Numbered from the stretch's first letter, positions 8,233 to 18,817 are shown. The stretch is DNA of 64,000 nucleotides from Cyanobium sp. CH-040 (GCF_024346135.1 NZ_JAGQCJ010000010.1:1-64000), one strand, 5' to 3'. A program made the numbers and translations. The notes: generated by a model not told the origin, from the sequence alone.

Positions 8233-9720
8233 ATGGCCTACGAGCAGGACACGGCGTACCTGCGGATCTTTGACCCGCATCAATCACCGGCCCACTTCGA
8301 GGTGATGGCCGGCCGCTTCGGAGCCGCTGTCGCCGCAGTCGATGCCTCCCGCACATACCTTGACCTGGGCTGCGGTCCTGGCCATTCGATCCTGGCACTT
8401 GCGCCGCTGTATCCCTGGGTGCAGTTCATCGGTGTCGACTTCAACCAGCTGCACGTTGAGGCTGCTCGGCAGGAAGCCCAGCGGCTTGATCTGGATAACG
8501 TGTGCGTGCATCAAGCTGATTTTCGCCAACTGCCGCCCGATCTCCCGCGTGCCCATTACCTCGTGCTGCGGGGTACCTACAGCTGGCTGGAGTCAACGGT
8601 GCGCAATGCAGTCGAGAGATCCCTTGGGGAGCTGCTTCTGCCGGCAGGACTGCTCAAGCTGCACAGCATCGTGCGACCAGGAGGCTTGCTCCGCCAGACC
8701 CTCATGTGCGTCATTCAGCAGGCGCTTGGAGACACCGCCGATCCCGAGAGGGGACGCCAGTTTCTCGACGAGTTGGTTGGTGAATGCCACGGCCTCGAAC
8801 TCTGCTTCAGTCATGCCGGCAAAGCCATCGAGCTGATGCGTGCGGAAAGCGACGAGGCCTGGCGGCACGACATTCTCAATCCTGACTTCTCCATTGAGAC
8901 AGCCGCCCAACTCTTTGCTCGCTTTGAGGGCCTTGGTCTGCGCTTCCTGGCCAGCGCCAATCATGAGCGCAACCTGCCCCTTCTGCAGGTGGGTGAAGGG
9001 ATGGCCCGCCGGCTCCAGGCCTTGCCGCCAGGCCGCGCGCAGACCCTGTTGGATCATCTCAGTGGCAACGGCACACGCGATGACCTCTTCCTCCGCGAGC
9101 CAGCCCCTACAGGCCCCCGCCGCTTTGCTGCCCCATGGCGCTTCGGCCTGATCGTGCTTCCTCACCAGGCGCATCAGCCGCACCAGACGGTGCGCGGGCA
9201 GATCCTGTTCACCCATGACGACTGCCGGCGGATTCTGGAGGTACTGGCCGAGACACCTCTGACCTTTCCCGAACTGCACCGGCGCCTTGAGCCGATGGCT
9301 GTAGAGAGCATTGTCCTCTGGCTTGACCTGTTGCTGGCCGCCCGCCGGATCGGGCCCTTCCTGCCTGCCTCCCAGACAGGTCTGGCCGATCGGGGACGCC
9401 TCCGCCGCCTCAATCGGGAGCGGCTTCGGCAGACGGTCGCTGACCTCAGTGTTCGCACCACCACACCGCTGCTTGCGGCTGAATACGGCAACTGCCTGGT
9501 GGCTGGCTGGTTCGAATCGCTCGTGCTCGATCAATTTGAGCGACGCCATGACCCCAAGGTGCAGCAACGGCTCCTTCAACGGATTGCCAAGGCGGGTCTA
9601 AATCTGGGCGGCTCAGCTGGCCAGGCTAGGGATGATCCCTCCGTGGCATTTCGTTCGCGTCTGCGTCAGCTTGACCAGCTCTACATCCCTCGCTTGCCCT
9701 ACTGGGGGATCGAGCTCTGA
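8233..9720 (+). CDS. Class I SAM methyltransferase with methyltransferase regulatory domain
   Basis: A 495-residue protein starting MAYEQDTAYLR. SAM-binding motif I is LDLGCGPGHS near residue 40, with an acidic strand end at FIGVDFNQLH. The middle region (about 190-260; WRHDILNPDFSIETA, LGLRFLAS) resembles the methyltransferase regulatory domain PF10119, and a C-terminal module of about 180 residues follows. Homologues often sit with surface polysaccharide or secreted-protein genes; the substrate is unknown. It stands alone between the RTX terminator and converging toxin remnants. Modification of the RTX protein or a surface glycan is a guess from position. An earlier in-frame start at 8170 would overlap the terminator and is rejected. 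Confidence 0.8.
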   Translation: MAYEQDTAYLRIFDPHQSPAHFEVMAGRFGAAVAAVDASRTYLDLGCGPGHSILALAPLYPWVQFIGVDFNQLHVEAARQEAQRLDLDNVCVHQADFRQLPPDLPRAHYLVLRGTYSWLESTVRNAVERSLGELLLPAGLLKLHSIVRPGGLLRQTLMCVIQQALGDTADPERGRQFLDELVGECHGLELCFSHAGKAIELMRAESDEAWRHDILNPDFSIETAAQLFARFEGLGLRFLASANHERNLPLLQVGEGMARRLQALPPGRAQTLLDHLSGNGTRDDLFLREPAPTGPRRFAAPWRFGLIVLPHQAHQPHQTVRGQILFTHDDCRRILEVLAETPLTFPELHRRLEPMAVESIVLWLDLLLAARRIGPFLPASQTGLADRGRLRRLNRERLRQTVADLSVRTTTPLLAAEYGNCLVAGWFESLVLDQFERRHDPKVQQRLLQRIAKAGLNLGGSAGQARDDPSVAFRSRLRQLDQLYIPRLPYWGIEL

Positions 9721-9724
9721 GCTT

Positions 9725-9985
9725 TCATTCCACCTTCCCCGTATGGAGAAACCGTTCCGCCAGCAGACGGCCAGCCTCGCCGAGTTTCACCAGGGCCACC
9801 AGCAGGACTTCCGTGCGGGTTGGAGCCGCCACGGCGGGCTGCTGCGCGGCGTGGAGCTGCTTCACGATCGCGGCGGCTGGCTCTTCCCCCAGCAGCACGG
9901 CGATCACGGCGCTGGTGTCCACCACCAGATCGATCACTCCCGGTGCCACCGCGGTGGCCGCGGCGGGTTCAGGAGCAGAGCCCAT
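9725..9985 (-). pseudogene. Truncated VapC-type PIN-domain toxin
   Basis: The minus frame reads DLVVDTSAVIAVLLGEEPAA, the N-terminal strand and first Asp of PIN ribonucleases, then TRTEV with the conserved Glu. It stops after about 86 residues (ERFLHTGKVE). Complete VapC toxins have about 125-135 residues and two further Asp residues, which are absent here. The ATG at 9985 overlaps the end of the VapB-like remnant, the normal VapBC arrangement. It converges with the methyltransferase gene, and the missing end may have been lost at that junction. Probably inactive. Confidence 0.7.
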
Positions 9986-10118
9986 CGTCTCCATAGCCGA
10001 GAATCTCGTCGGCGCTGCGCCGATCGAGCTGCGGCAGCGTCCACACCTCGCGCTCCAGCCAGGAGAGGGTGTCCTCCACCCTGATCCGCTCAGGAGCTTG
10101 GCGGATCCTGCTCCTGGA
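9969..10118 (-). pseudogene. C-terminal remnant of a VapB-like antitoxin (Rv0623 family)
   Basis: The minus frame upstream of the toxin remnant reads WTLPQLDRRSADEILGYGDD and ends GLCS. This is the typical C-terminal signature (LDxRSpDEILGYdexGL) of the PSK_trans_fac/Rv0623 antitoxin family that partners VapC. The N-terminal DNA-binding half is gone: a stop lies at 10119-10121 and the frame then runs into the glycosyltransferase 3' end. The end of the fragment overlaps the toxin start, as in functional pairs. Only the toxin-binding tail survives, so this is a decayed locus. Confidence 0.65.
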
Positions 10119-10995
10119 TCACGAACCGATCGGCATAGGCCGTGAAGCGGGGATGGCCGTGCTCCACCCACAGGAAGCTGCGCTGGGCCAGGGCCGGCTT
10201 CCACACCTCGAACACCTCCAGCGCCGTGAGGGTGGCGGCTGTTTCCAGCGGGCCGATGAAGCCCGCGTTCGGCAGGGTCCGCTGCCGGCGCCGCTCCACC
10301 TGGGCGGCGTCGAGACAGAACAGGCCGGCGTGGGGGTTGGCGGTGCGATCGAAACTGATCTCGGGCCCGCCGGCGAACCGGCCCCGGGCCACCGCGGGCT
10401 GCGGGGTGGCGAAGCGGCGGATGAAGCCGTCGCGCAATGGCCCATCCACCAGCAGGCGCTGGCCGCCCCGCCCGGGGATGGCCTCGTGGCGATGGGGCAT
10501 CAGCACAGCCCGGCCCTCTGTGGCGCGCGTGAACCAGTGCTGCTTGGCGAAGAACAGGGGATCGGCGATCACCAGATCGTCCTCCAGGTAGAGGCTGAGA
10601 TCGGCGATCGGTTCGGCGGCGATCAGCCAGTCGCGGGTGATCAGCGCCAACTGGCGCGGGTCGTTCAGTTCCACGGCATGCACGTGGATCTCCGGCCCGA
10701 AGTGGGCGAGCACCTCGCTGAGGGCGTGGCCGCCGGTGGTGAACACATGCACCTCAAGCTGCACTGCGTGTGGCATCCCGCCGGAGGAGGTGAGGCAGCG
10801 GCGGCCGATGTCCAGCATCAGGTCGGGTGCGGCGCGGCGCTGATCCAGCAGGGCCCCGAGACAGCGGGCCAGAGCCAGGCTGCGAGCCAGGCGGGCGCCG
10901 GGGGCCCCTGAGCCGTAGCCGCTGGCCTGCTCGCCTTCCTGGAAGAAGTGGGGGATCGCGGCGCGAACCCGCAGGCAGGGAAAGCCGGCACTCAT
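10090..10995 (-). CDS. Putative GT-A fold glycosyltransferase, function unassigned
   Basis: A 301-residue protein whose ATG overlaps the stop of the upstream glycosyltransferase (ATGA at 10992-10995), so the two are coupled. The region LSLYLEDDLVIADPLFF (about 155-172) looks like the metal- and nucleotide-sugar-binding acidic motif of GT-A enzymes, and AVLMPHRHE and NAGFIGPLETAATL are compatible with that fold. No membrane segment is visible. I do not recognise a named family. With its partner it would build or decorate a surface glycan, perhaps linked to the nearby secreted protein. The longer frame upstream of 10995 is an overlap artefact of the neighbour. Confidence 0.6.
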   Translation of the reverse strand: MSAGFPCLRVRAAIPHFFQEGEQASGYGSGAPGARLARSLALARCLGALLDQRRAAPDLMLDIGRRCLTSSGGMPHAVQLEVHVFTTGGHALSEVLAHFGPEIHVHAVELNDPRQLALITRDWLIAAEPIADLSLYLEDDLVIADPLFFAKQHWFTRATEGRAVLMPHRHEAIPGRGGQRLLVDGPLRDGFIRRFATPQPAVARGRFAGGPEISFDRTANPHAGLFCLDAAQVERRRQRTLPNAGFIGPLETAATLTALEVFEVWKPALAQRSFLWVEHGHPRFTAYADRFVIQEQDPPSS

Positions 10996-12230
10996 CCCGG
11001 GGTGCGGCCGGCGGCCAGAGCATCCACCAGCTGCAGCTGACGCGGCAGGCACACGCTGTGCAGGTCGTAGCGCTCCACCACGCTGCGGCGTGCGGCCAGT
11101 CCCAGGGGGCGATGGGTGCCCGGATCCGCCAGCACCCCGGCGATCGTGGCCGCCAGGGCCTCGCCATCGAAAAAGTCCACCAGCAGGCCGTTCTCGCCAT
11201 CCCGGATCACCTCCTGCACCGGCGCCGTGGCGGAGCCCACCACCACCGCCCCGCAGGCCATCGCCTCCAGCAGGCTCCAGCTCAGCACGAAGGGATAGGT
11301 GAGATACACGTGGCAGGCGCACACCCGGAACAGATCGTGCAGCACCGCATGGGGGATACGGCCCACGAAGTGAATGCGGGAGAGATCCAGCCGGCCCTCG
11401 AGTTCCTGCAGCAGCACCTGCCGCCAGCTGCCGCCGCCCGCCGGCGGTGCTCCGTAGCTCACCCCATCACCGCCCACGAGCAGCACGTGGGCCTTCGGGC
11501 GCAGGCGCTGCAGTTCCGGCAGGCAGCGCAGGAAACGGTGAAAGCCGCGGTAGGGCTCCAGATTGCGGGCCACGAAGCTCACCAGTTCGTCCCCGGGGTG
11601 AAACGTGAGCCCGGCCTTCTGCAGCTGGATGCGGCTGCCGGGCCGAGGGGCGATGCGATCGGAGTCGATGCCCTCGTGGATCACGCTGATGCGGTCGCGG
11701 AATTGCACCGGTGCCGTCGCCGCCTGCCACCGGGTGGGGGCCAGGCCCCAGTCGAGATCGTGAAAGGCCAGCAGCTGGGTGGCGCGCTTCAGCCGCGTGC
11801 GGCTCCGGGCCCGCCAGCCCTCCGCCGGAAACTCGGGATCGAAGCCCAGATCACCGCCCTGCAGCTGATACACGAACTCCACCTGGTGCAGCACCGGCAC
11901 CCCGGGCAGCACATCCTTCACCGCCAGCAGCTCCCCCCAGCCCGGATGCCCCACCACCAGATCCGGCCGCAGGCCGTCCGCCACCAGCCCCTCCAGCAGC
12001 CGGGCCACCGCCTCGGCGCGGATCGTCTTGGCCTGGAAGTCGGCCGCCCAGCTGTGGCAGTCGGGCACGCCACCGGCCGGCATCGGGTCGTAGCGGTGCA
12101 GTTCCACCCCTTCCAGTCCGCGGGCGGTGGGCCCACCGATCGCCACCACCCGGTCGCCTCGCTGGCGCAGCGCCGCCGCCAGATGGCGGTATTGCCCGGG
12201 GAAGTTCTGGTGGATGAACAGCACCTGCAT
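10992..12230 (-). CDS. GT4-family glycosyltransferase
   Basis: A 412-residue cytoplasmic transferase with two Rossmann domains. The N-terminal half starts MQVLFIHQNFPGQYRHLA and carries VVGHPGWGELLAVKD, typical of the Glyco_trans_4_3 N-domain. The C-terminal GT4 half has SVIHEGIDSDRI, VSFVARNLEPYRGFHRFL, and the donor-binding EX7E-type stretch FVLSWSLLEAMACGAVVVGS near 330-350. First gene of a two-gene operon with the GT-A protein. Acceptor and sugar cannot be told from sequence. The start ATG at 12230 begins the first beta strand, so it is well supported. Confidence 0.88.
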   Translation of the reverse strand: MQVLFIHQNFPGQYRHLAAALRQRGDRVVAIGGPTARGLEGVELHRYDPMPAGGVPDCHSWAADFQAKTIRAEAVARLLEGLVADGLRPDLVVGHPGWGELLAVKDVLPGVPVLHQVEFVYQLQGGDLGFDPEFPAEGWRARSRTRLKRATQLLAFHDLDWGLAPTRWQAATAPVQFRDRISVIHEGIDSDRIAPRPGSRIQLQKAGLTFHPGDELVSFVARNLEPYRGFHRFLRCLPELQRLRPKAHVLLVGGDGVSYGAPPAGGGSWRQVLLQELEGRLDLSRIHFVGRIPHAVLHDLFRVCACHVYLTYPFVLSWSLLEAMACGAVVVGSATAPVQEVIRDGENGLLVDFFDGEALAATIAGVLADPGTHRPLGLAARRSVVERYDLHSVCLPRQLQLVDALAAGRTPG

Positions 12231-12322
12231 GCCGGCGATCTTGATCGGTCATCCGCCTTTCCGATCGCCAGGCGTCTGACTAGACATGGGGTGAGACCCG
12301 GATGAGACCGGAGGAGGGTGTC

Positions 12323-12655
12323 ATGACTGCGCACACTGCCAATGGGGCGGTGGGTCTGCGCGATCCCTGCCCGCCTGGGTCAGCCCCTGCCGAAGCCTGT
12401 GCCGTGTTCGCCGAGCCGCTCATCGCCGAGGTGCGTTTCGGTGAGGGCGCGGAGGCTGCGGTGGAACAGGCCGACGTGCTGGCCATCTGCGACGACCATC
12501 TCGAGCTGGCCATGCCCACCCACGGCTTCCATCAGCCGGGTGAGGTCTGCCAGGTGTCCTTCGAGCTCAACGGGGCGCGGCGGGTGCTGGCCTGCACCAT
12601 CCTCTGGTTCAGCATGCACCAGCTGGTGAGCCTGATGGGCGTGGGTCTCGGCTGA
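12323..12655 (+). CDS. Small conserved protein, weak PilZ-like character
   Basis: A 110-residue protein preceded by a strong ribosome site (GGAGGAGG at 12310-12317), which decides the ATG at 12323 over the one at 12302. The second half (HLELAMPTHGFHQPGEVC, VSFELNGARRVLACTILWF, LVSLMGVGL) follows the alternation of strands seen in PilZ-type barrels, but the RxxxR and D/NxSxxG motifs that bind c-di-GMP are not clear. It is divergent from the glycosyltransferase operon. Function unknown. Confidence 0.6.
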   Translation: MTAHTANGAVGLRDPCPPGSAPAEACAVFAEPLIAEVRFGEGAEAAVEQADVLAICDDHLELAMPTHGFHQPGEVCQVSFELNGARRVLACTILWFSMHQLVSLMGVGLG

Positions 12656-12785
12656 GGCCTGCACGCCAGTCGCCTTGGAGCAGCTCCAAGTCCAGCCCCG
12701 TCTTCAGGAACTGGCGGGAGTTCTGATCAAGGGTGACCAGCCGAATGGAGCCGGTGGCGGCGAAGGCTGCCAGCCGCACCTTCAC
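12609..12785 (-). pseudogene. C-terminal fragment of a PIN-domain toxin
   Basis: The minus frame reads RLAAFAATGSIRLVTLDQNS followed by RQFLKTGLDLELL. This matches the last strand-helix of PIN toxins, where a conserved Asp sits in the VTxDxxF region. A stop (TGA, just before 12786) removes everything upstream, and no PIN active-site Asp from the N-terminus is found in the degraded stretch 12786-13013. The last part overlaps the 3' end of the preceding gene. Interpreted as a dead toxin gene; a chance resemblance cannot be excluded. Confidence 0.4.
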
Positions 12786-13013
12786 ATATCAAGCAGGGAG
12801 GCCGGCACGGCGGATGTCCTTCTGCATCAGGCACGGATGCTTCAGCCTCACCGCATCGCTCGGGGCGGCTGCAGGATCCGCAGCAGAGCCCGCTCGTCCT
12901 CGGCCTGCGCCAGGCCTTTTACCCTGATGGCCCAGCGCCAGGGCCATCAGCTCAGGACCAGCGCCTCTTTCCGCGCTTTCATTCGCCAAGCGGGGCAGGT
13001 TGCGTGGCTGTTT

Positions 13014-13367
13014 TCAGCCGCATCGATTCCCGCCTTCCATGATCTCTGCACATTCAGACCTCGGCCTTGGGATATCGATCTTGGCGGTTTCATAGACTGT
13101 ATCGTCGTCTACTGATGCATAGTTGTGGGTAAGGATATTTCTGAAGCCGATGGCCTTGCGGCCATCCGAAAGGCGTTGAAATCTCTCAGGGGCGAACTTG
13201 GCCAGCATGGCAACGGCTTCTCCAATCAGCATGAACTCACGCTCTACCACTGACCTCTTCTCTCGATTCTGAGCATGCGCTTCGAGGGATGCACCTCGCA
13301 GGATGGATTCAATGGAATCGCAGGCCTCGAGGATGTCGCTCACATAGGCGAAGATGTCACGAGCCAT
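13014..13367 (-). CDS. hepT: HepT-type HEPN ribonuclease toxin
   Basis: A 117-residue all-alpha HEPN protein (DUF86). The active-site motif RX4HXY is intact as RNILTHNY, preceded by the expected helix EFMLIGEAVAMLAKF. In characterised pairs HepT is an RNA-cleaving toxin whose motif Tyr is AMPylated by the cognate MntA. Its ATG lies inside the end of the mntA gene (11-bp overlap), the standard coupled order. The gene is less GC-rich than the surrounding core genes, in line with horizontal transfer. Cytoplasmic. Length is normal, so the toxin is probably functional. Confidence 0.88.
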   Translation of the reverse strand: MARDIFAYVSDILEACDSIESILRGASLEAHAQNREKRSVVEREFMLIGEAVAMLAKFAPERFQRLSDGRKAIGFRNILTHNYASVDDDTVYETAKIDIPRPRSECAEIMEGGNRCG

Positions 13368-13665
13368 AGATCATCTGCTTTGTTTGTTCGATTTCACGGG
13401 CAATCGCTGCATTTCGCACGGCTCCATTCATGACGAGATCAACTCTCGATCCAAGCAATTGCTGCAACTCATCAAGCATTTTGAAATAGGCTTGCCCTTT
13501 GGCGTGCCCCCCGATCGGAGCAAATTCGACAAGCAGATCAACATCGCTTTCTCCAGGCCGAAAGTCGTCCCGTATTGCCGATCCAAAAGCAAACAGCTTC
13601 TTGACACTGTGCCTGCGGCACAGTTCGGCAATTGCGTCTTTGTAATTGTGCAAGAGATTGTTCAT
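13357..13665 (-). CDS. mntA: MntA-type nucleotidyltransferase antitoxin
   Basis: A 102-residue minimal nucleotidyltransferase. The catalytic signature is FGSAIRDDFRPGESDVDLLV: GS, eleven residues, then DVD, a common variant of the GSX10DXD motif; a third acidic residue lies at RVDLVM. Family members neutralise HepT by transferring AMP to the Tyr of its RX4HXY motif, which is present in the partner. First gene of the pair, with no promoter obvious in the 125 bases upstream. The pair looks complete, unlike the other toxin-antitoxin loci in this block. Confidence 0.88.
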   Translation of the reverse strand: MNNLLHNYKDAIAELCRRHSVKKLFAFGSAIRDDFRPGESDVDLLVEFAPIGGHAKGQAYFKMLDELQQLLGSRVDLVMNGAVRNAAIAREIEQTKQMIYGS

Positions 13666-13790
13666 GATTCACCTTTATGACCTTTTTCGCCATTTTACGC
13701 GAGGCAGCCATTGGAGATCAGAGCTCGTGTAGAGCGGATCGACCCCTGATCCAGAGACCGTTGGATGGGCCGGAAGCTGGCCTCGGGGGG

Positions 13791-14006
13791 TCAGCGGCCC
13801 ATCAGCCGCACCGGCCCCGGATAGACCGCCAGTTGCTGATCGGCGGTGATCAGCAGCAGGCCGTCGGCCGTGGCCTGGGCCAGCAGCAGCCGATCAAAGG
13901 GATCGCGATGCAGCGGCGGCAAGGCGGCCACCGCCAGGGCAGCAGGCAGCCGTTCGGGCGAGCCCATCGCCCACACCAGCAGGTGCGTATCGAGCAGCAA
14001 TCGCAT
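13791..14006 (-). pseudogene. VapC-family PIN toxin with internal deletion
   Basis: From the ATG at 14006 the frame reads MRLLLDTHLLVWAMGSPERL and then passes almost directly into LHRDPFDRLLLAQATADGL and LLITADQQLAVYPGPV. Both ends match the PIN family closely, but the total is 71 residues instead of about 125. The central helices, including the conserved Glu segment (usually SxxSxWEIxIK), are missing without loss of frame. The catalytic centre therefore lacks one acidic residue and the toxin should be dead. It follows the damaged Phd-type antitoxin. Confidence 0.75.
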
Positions 14007-14041
14007 CGACCGCCTCAGGCGCCCACAAACAGATCGGCGAT

Positions 14042-14263
14042 CTAAGCGGCGCCCATCTGAACAAAGTCGTCGGGCACCTGGCACTGGCCGGCCAGCAGGC
14101 CCAGGCGGCGCACAGGCGCTGCAGCCATGCCCTCTTCGCTGAGGGGGGTGACGCGCACCATGGGCCGGCCGGCCTTGCAGATCACAAACGACTGGCCCGC
14201 TGCCGCCTCATCCACCAGGCGCGACAGATGGGTCTTGGCCTCGTGCATGTTCACCTGCCGCAT
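14042..14263 (-). CDS. Phd/YefM-type antitoxin with premature stop
   Basis: Starts MRQVNMHEAKTHLSRLVDEA, the DNA-binding N-domain of Phd/VapB antitoxins, and continues FVICKAGRPMVRVTPL and VPDDFVQMGAA. The TAG at 14042-14044 is followed in frame by IADLFVGA and a TGA at 14015-14017. Complete relatives end with an acidic tail of the form DDFxxxxxxEIxxLF, so the TAG most simply replaces a GAG (Glu) and removes the last eight residues that contact the toxin. It may still bind DNA. The start at 14263 fits the family; a longer start at 14293 is possible. Confidence 0.75.
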   Translation of the reverse strand: MRQVNMHEAKTHLSRLVDEAAAGQSFVICKAGRPMVRVTPLSEEGMAAAPVRRLGLLAGQCQVPDDFVQMGAA

Positions 14264-14320
14264 GACCGGTTCGAGGCCTGTCATCTCACCCACCTTTGTC
14301 GACTGAGTCTGGCCGCCGCG

Positions 14321-16355
<2,035 letters not shown>

Positions 16356-16844
16356 TCACCCCTCCAGCAGGCTGCGCAGCATCCAGGCGGTCTTCTCGTG
16401 GATCTGCAGCCGCTGGGTGAGCAGGTCGGCGGTGGGCTGGTCGCCCGCCTCGTCGGCCACGCCGAACACGCCGCGGATGGTGCGGGCCACGGCCTCATGG
16501 CCCTCCACCAGCTCGCGCACCATCTCCAGGGCGGCGGGGATGCCGTGGGTCTCGGGGATGGAGGAGAGGCCGCTGTAGGTGCTGCCGCCGAAGGGGGCGG
16601 GGCAACCGAGGGCGCGGATGCGCTCGGCGATCTCGTCGAGGGCGTTCCAGAGCTCGGTGTACTGCTCCATGAACATCAGGTGGAGCGTGTTGAACATCGG
16701 TCCGGTGACGTTCCAGTGGAAGCCGTGGGTCTTGGCGTAGAGCACGGTGCTGTCGGCGAGCACGCGGCCGAGGCCTTCGGCGATCTTCTGGCGCTGGGCT
16801 TCGGGGATGCCGATGTCGATCGGGGGGGCGGTGACAGGTGCCAT
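16356..16844 (-). CDS. dps: Dps-family DNA-protecting ferritin
   Basis: A 162-residue Dps protein that forms a 12-mer, oxidises ferrous iron with peroxide at inter-subunit sites and stores it, protecting DNA. The ferroxidase ligands lie in [18 protein letters not shown] and in the facing helix [19 protein letters not shown]. The C-terminus ends [13 protein letters not shown] without the Lys-rich tail that binds DNA in some relatives. Its promoter must lie in the 90 bases between it and aspS. Confidence 0.92.
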   Translation of the reverse strand: MAPVTAPPIDIGIPEAQRQKIAEGLGRVLADSTVLYAKTHGFHWNVTGPMFNTLHLMFMEQYTELWNALDEIAERIRALGCPAPFGGSTYSGLSSIPETHGIPAALEMVRELVEGHEAVARTIRGVFGVADEAGDQPTADLLTQRLQIHEKTAWMLRSLLEG

Positions 16845-16934
16845 GGCTGCCTAACTCGTAGTGACTCCGTTTTAGCAGAGCAGTGGTGCCGTGGCCTCTT
16901 CTTGTCCTGGCTGCGCGCCCGGGCCGGGGCTGCC

Positions 16935-18758
16935 TCAGTCCTCTTCCTCGCGCCAGGTGCTGGCCACGTGCAGCTCCTCCAGCTGGCGCTCGCTCACGCA
17001 GGCGGGGGCCTGGGTGAGCAGGCAGCGGGCCTGCTGGGTCTTGGGGAAGGCGATCGTGTCGCGGATCGACTCCTCGCCGGCCAGCAGCATCACGATCCGG
17101 TCCACGCCGTAGGCCAGGCCGCCGTGGGGCGGGGCGCCCATGTCCAGCGCCTCCATCAGGAAGCCGAACTGACGCTCGGCCTCCTCCAGGGGCAGGCCGA
17201 TGGTCTGCAGCACCTGGCGCTGCAGGGCTGAATCGTGGACGCGCAGGGAGCCGCCGCCCAGCTCCAGGCCGTTGAGCACCAGGTCGTAGGCCTGGGCGCG
17301 GGCCGTGGGCAGCGTCTCAGCCCAGGCGGCCGGATCGTCGCCGAGGTCGGCGGCGTTGGGGGCGCAGAAGGGATGGTGCAGGGCCTCCAGGCGGTTCTCC
17401 TCGGCGTTGAACTCGAACATCGGGAAATCCACCACCCAGAGGAAGTTCCAGGCGTCGTTCTCGCGCTCGGGCTTCACCAGGCCCAGCTCGCGGGCCAGAT
17501 ACTGACGCACCCGGTCGAGGGCCTTGTTCACCGTGGCGGTGTCGCCGGCGCCGAACAGCAGCAGGGTGCCGGGCTCGGCGCCGCTGCGCTCCAGCAGCTC
17601 CGCCTTCTTCTCCTCGGAGAGGTTGTCCTTGATGGCGCCGATCGTGTCGATCTCGCCGCCCTCGCGCACGCGGATGAAGGCCAGGCCGCCGGCACCGGCC
17701 TTCTGGGCCTCGGAGAACACATCGCCGCCGGGCTTGATGCGCACGTTGCTGATCGCCTCGTTGCCGCCGGGCACGGCGATGGCCTTCACCGCGCCACCGG
17801 CCGCCACGGCGCCGGAGAACACCTTGAAGCCCATGTCCGCCACGATGTCGCTGACGTCGGTGAGCTCCAGGCCGTAGCGGGTGTCGGGCCGGTCGGTGCC
17901 GTAGCGATCCATGGCCTCGTGCCAGGTGAGCCGGGGGAAGGGCCGCGGCAGCTCGATCCCCTTCACGGCCTTCCAGATGGCGGCGATCAGGCCCTCGTTG
18001 AGCGCCAGGATCTGCTCCTGGTCCATGAAGCTCATCTCCATGTCCAGCTGGGTGAACTCCGGCTGGCGGTCGGCCCGCAGGTCTTCGTCGCGGAAGCAGC
18101 GGGCGATCTGGTAGTAGCGCTCGATGCCGCCCACCATCAGCAGCTGCTTGAACAGCTGGGGCGACTGGGGCAGGGCGAACCACTCGCCGCCGCACACCCG
18201 GCTGGGCACCAGATAGTCGCGGGCGCCCTCGGGGGTGGAGCGGGTGAGCACCGGCGTCTCCACCTCGATGAAGCCGGCGTCCTCCAGGTAGCGGCGCATC
18301 GCCTGCACGGCCCGGTGGCGCAGGCGCAGGTTGGCGTTCATGCGCTCGCGGCGCAGATCCAGGTAGCGGTGGCGCAGGCGCAGCTCCTCGCGGGTGTTCT
18401 CCTCGTCGTGCACCGACACCGGGAAGGGCAGGTTGCCCTTCACCGCGTTGAGCACGGTGATGGCGCCGGCCAGCACCTCCACATGGCCGGTGGAAAGCTT
18501 CTCGTTGATCGATGCGGCGGGGCGCTCGCGCACCGTGCCCGCCACCTGGATCACGGTTTCGTTGCGCAGGTGCTCGGCCGCCGCGAAGGCCTCGGTCCCC
18601 AGGTCGGGGTCCACGGTGATCTGCACGGTGCCGCTGCGGTCGCGCAGGTCGATGAAGATCACGCCGCCGTGGTCGCGGCGCCGGTCCACCCAGCCGCACA
18701 GCTGCACGGCCTGGCCGCTGGCGTCCTGGCGCAGGTCGCCGCATCCGTGGCTGCGCAT
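16935..18758 (-). CDS. aspS: Aspartyl-tRNA synthetase, bacterial type
   Basis: A 607-residue class II synthetase that charges tRNA-Asp. The N-terminal OB fold begins [16 protein letters not shown] and has [20 protein letters not shown]. Motif 2 is [20 protein letters not shown]; the GAD insertion domain occupies the middle (about 300-430); motif 3 is [20 protein letters not shown]. The ATG at 18758 is chosen because the six codons before it are not conserved. Length is normal for bacterial AspRS. Confidence 0.97.
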   Translation of the reverse strand: MRSHGCGDLRQDASGQAVQLCGWVDRRRDHGGVIFIDLRDRSGTVQITVDPDLGTEAFAAAEHLRNETVIQVAGTVRERPAASINEKLSTGHVEVLAGAITVLNAVKGNLPFPVSVHDEENTREELRLRHRYLDLRRERMNANLRLRHRAVQAMRRYLEDAGFIEVETPVLTRSTPEGARDYLVPSRVCGGEWFALPQSPQLFKQLLMVGGIERYYQIARCFRDEDLRADRQPEFTQLDMEMSFMDQEQILALNEGLIAAIWKAVKGIELPRPFPRLTWHEAMDRYGTDRPDTRYGLELTDVSDIVADMGFKVFSGAVAAGGAVKAIAVPGGNEAISNVRIKPGGDVFSEAQKAGAGGLAFIRVREGGEIDTIGAIKDNLSEEKKAELLERSGAEPGTLLLFGAGDTATVNKALDRVRQYLARELGLVKPERENDAWNFLWVVDFPMFEFNAEENRLEALHHPFCAPNAADLGDDPAAWAETLPTARAQAYDLVLNGLELGGGSLRVHDSALQRQVLQTIGLPLEEAERQFGFLMEALDMGAPPHGGLAYGVDRIVMLLAGEESIRDTIAFPKTQQARCLLTQAPACVSERQLEELHVASTWREEED

Positions 18759-18817
18759 CTGAGATCCCGTTTGCAAGGGGCGATTGTCCCACCCGGTCAG
18801 CGCCGGGCTGTTGCGCG

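Noticed and set aside
12675-13115. 146-codon plus-strand frame
   Set aside because: Lies over the PIN remnant and the hepT 3' end; composition is not protein-like and no start context is visible.
9725-14293. Insertion sequence or integrase that could explain the accessory block
   Set aside because: No transposase motif, terminal inverted repeats or integrase was found on either strand.
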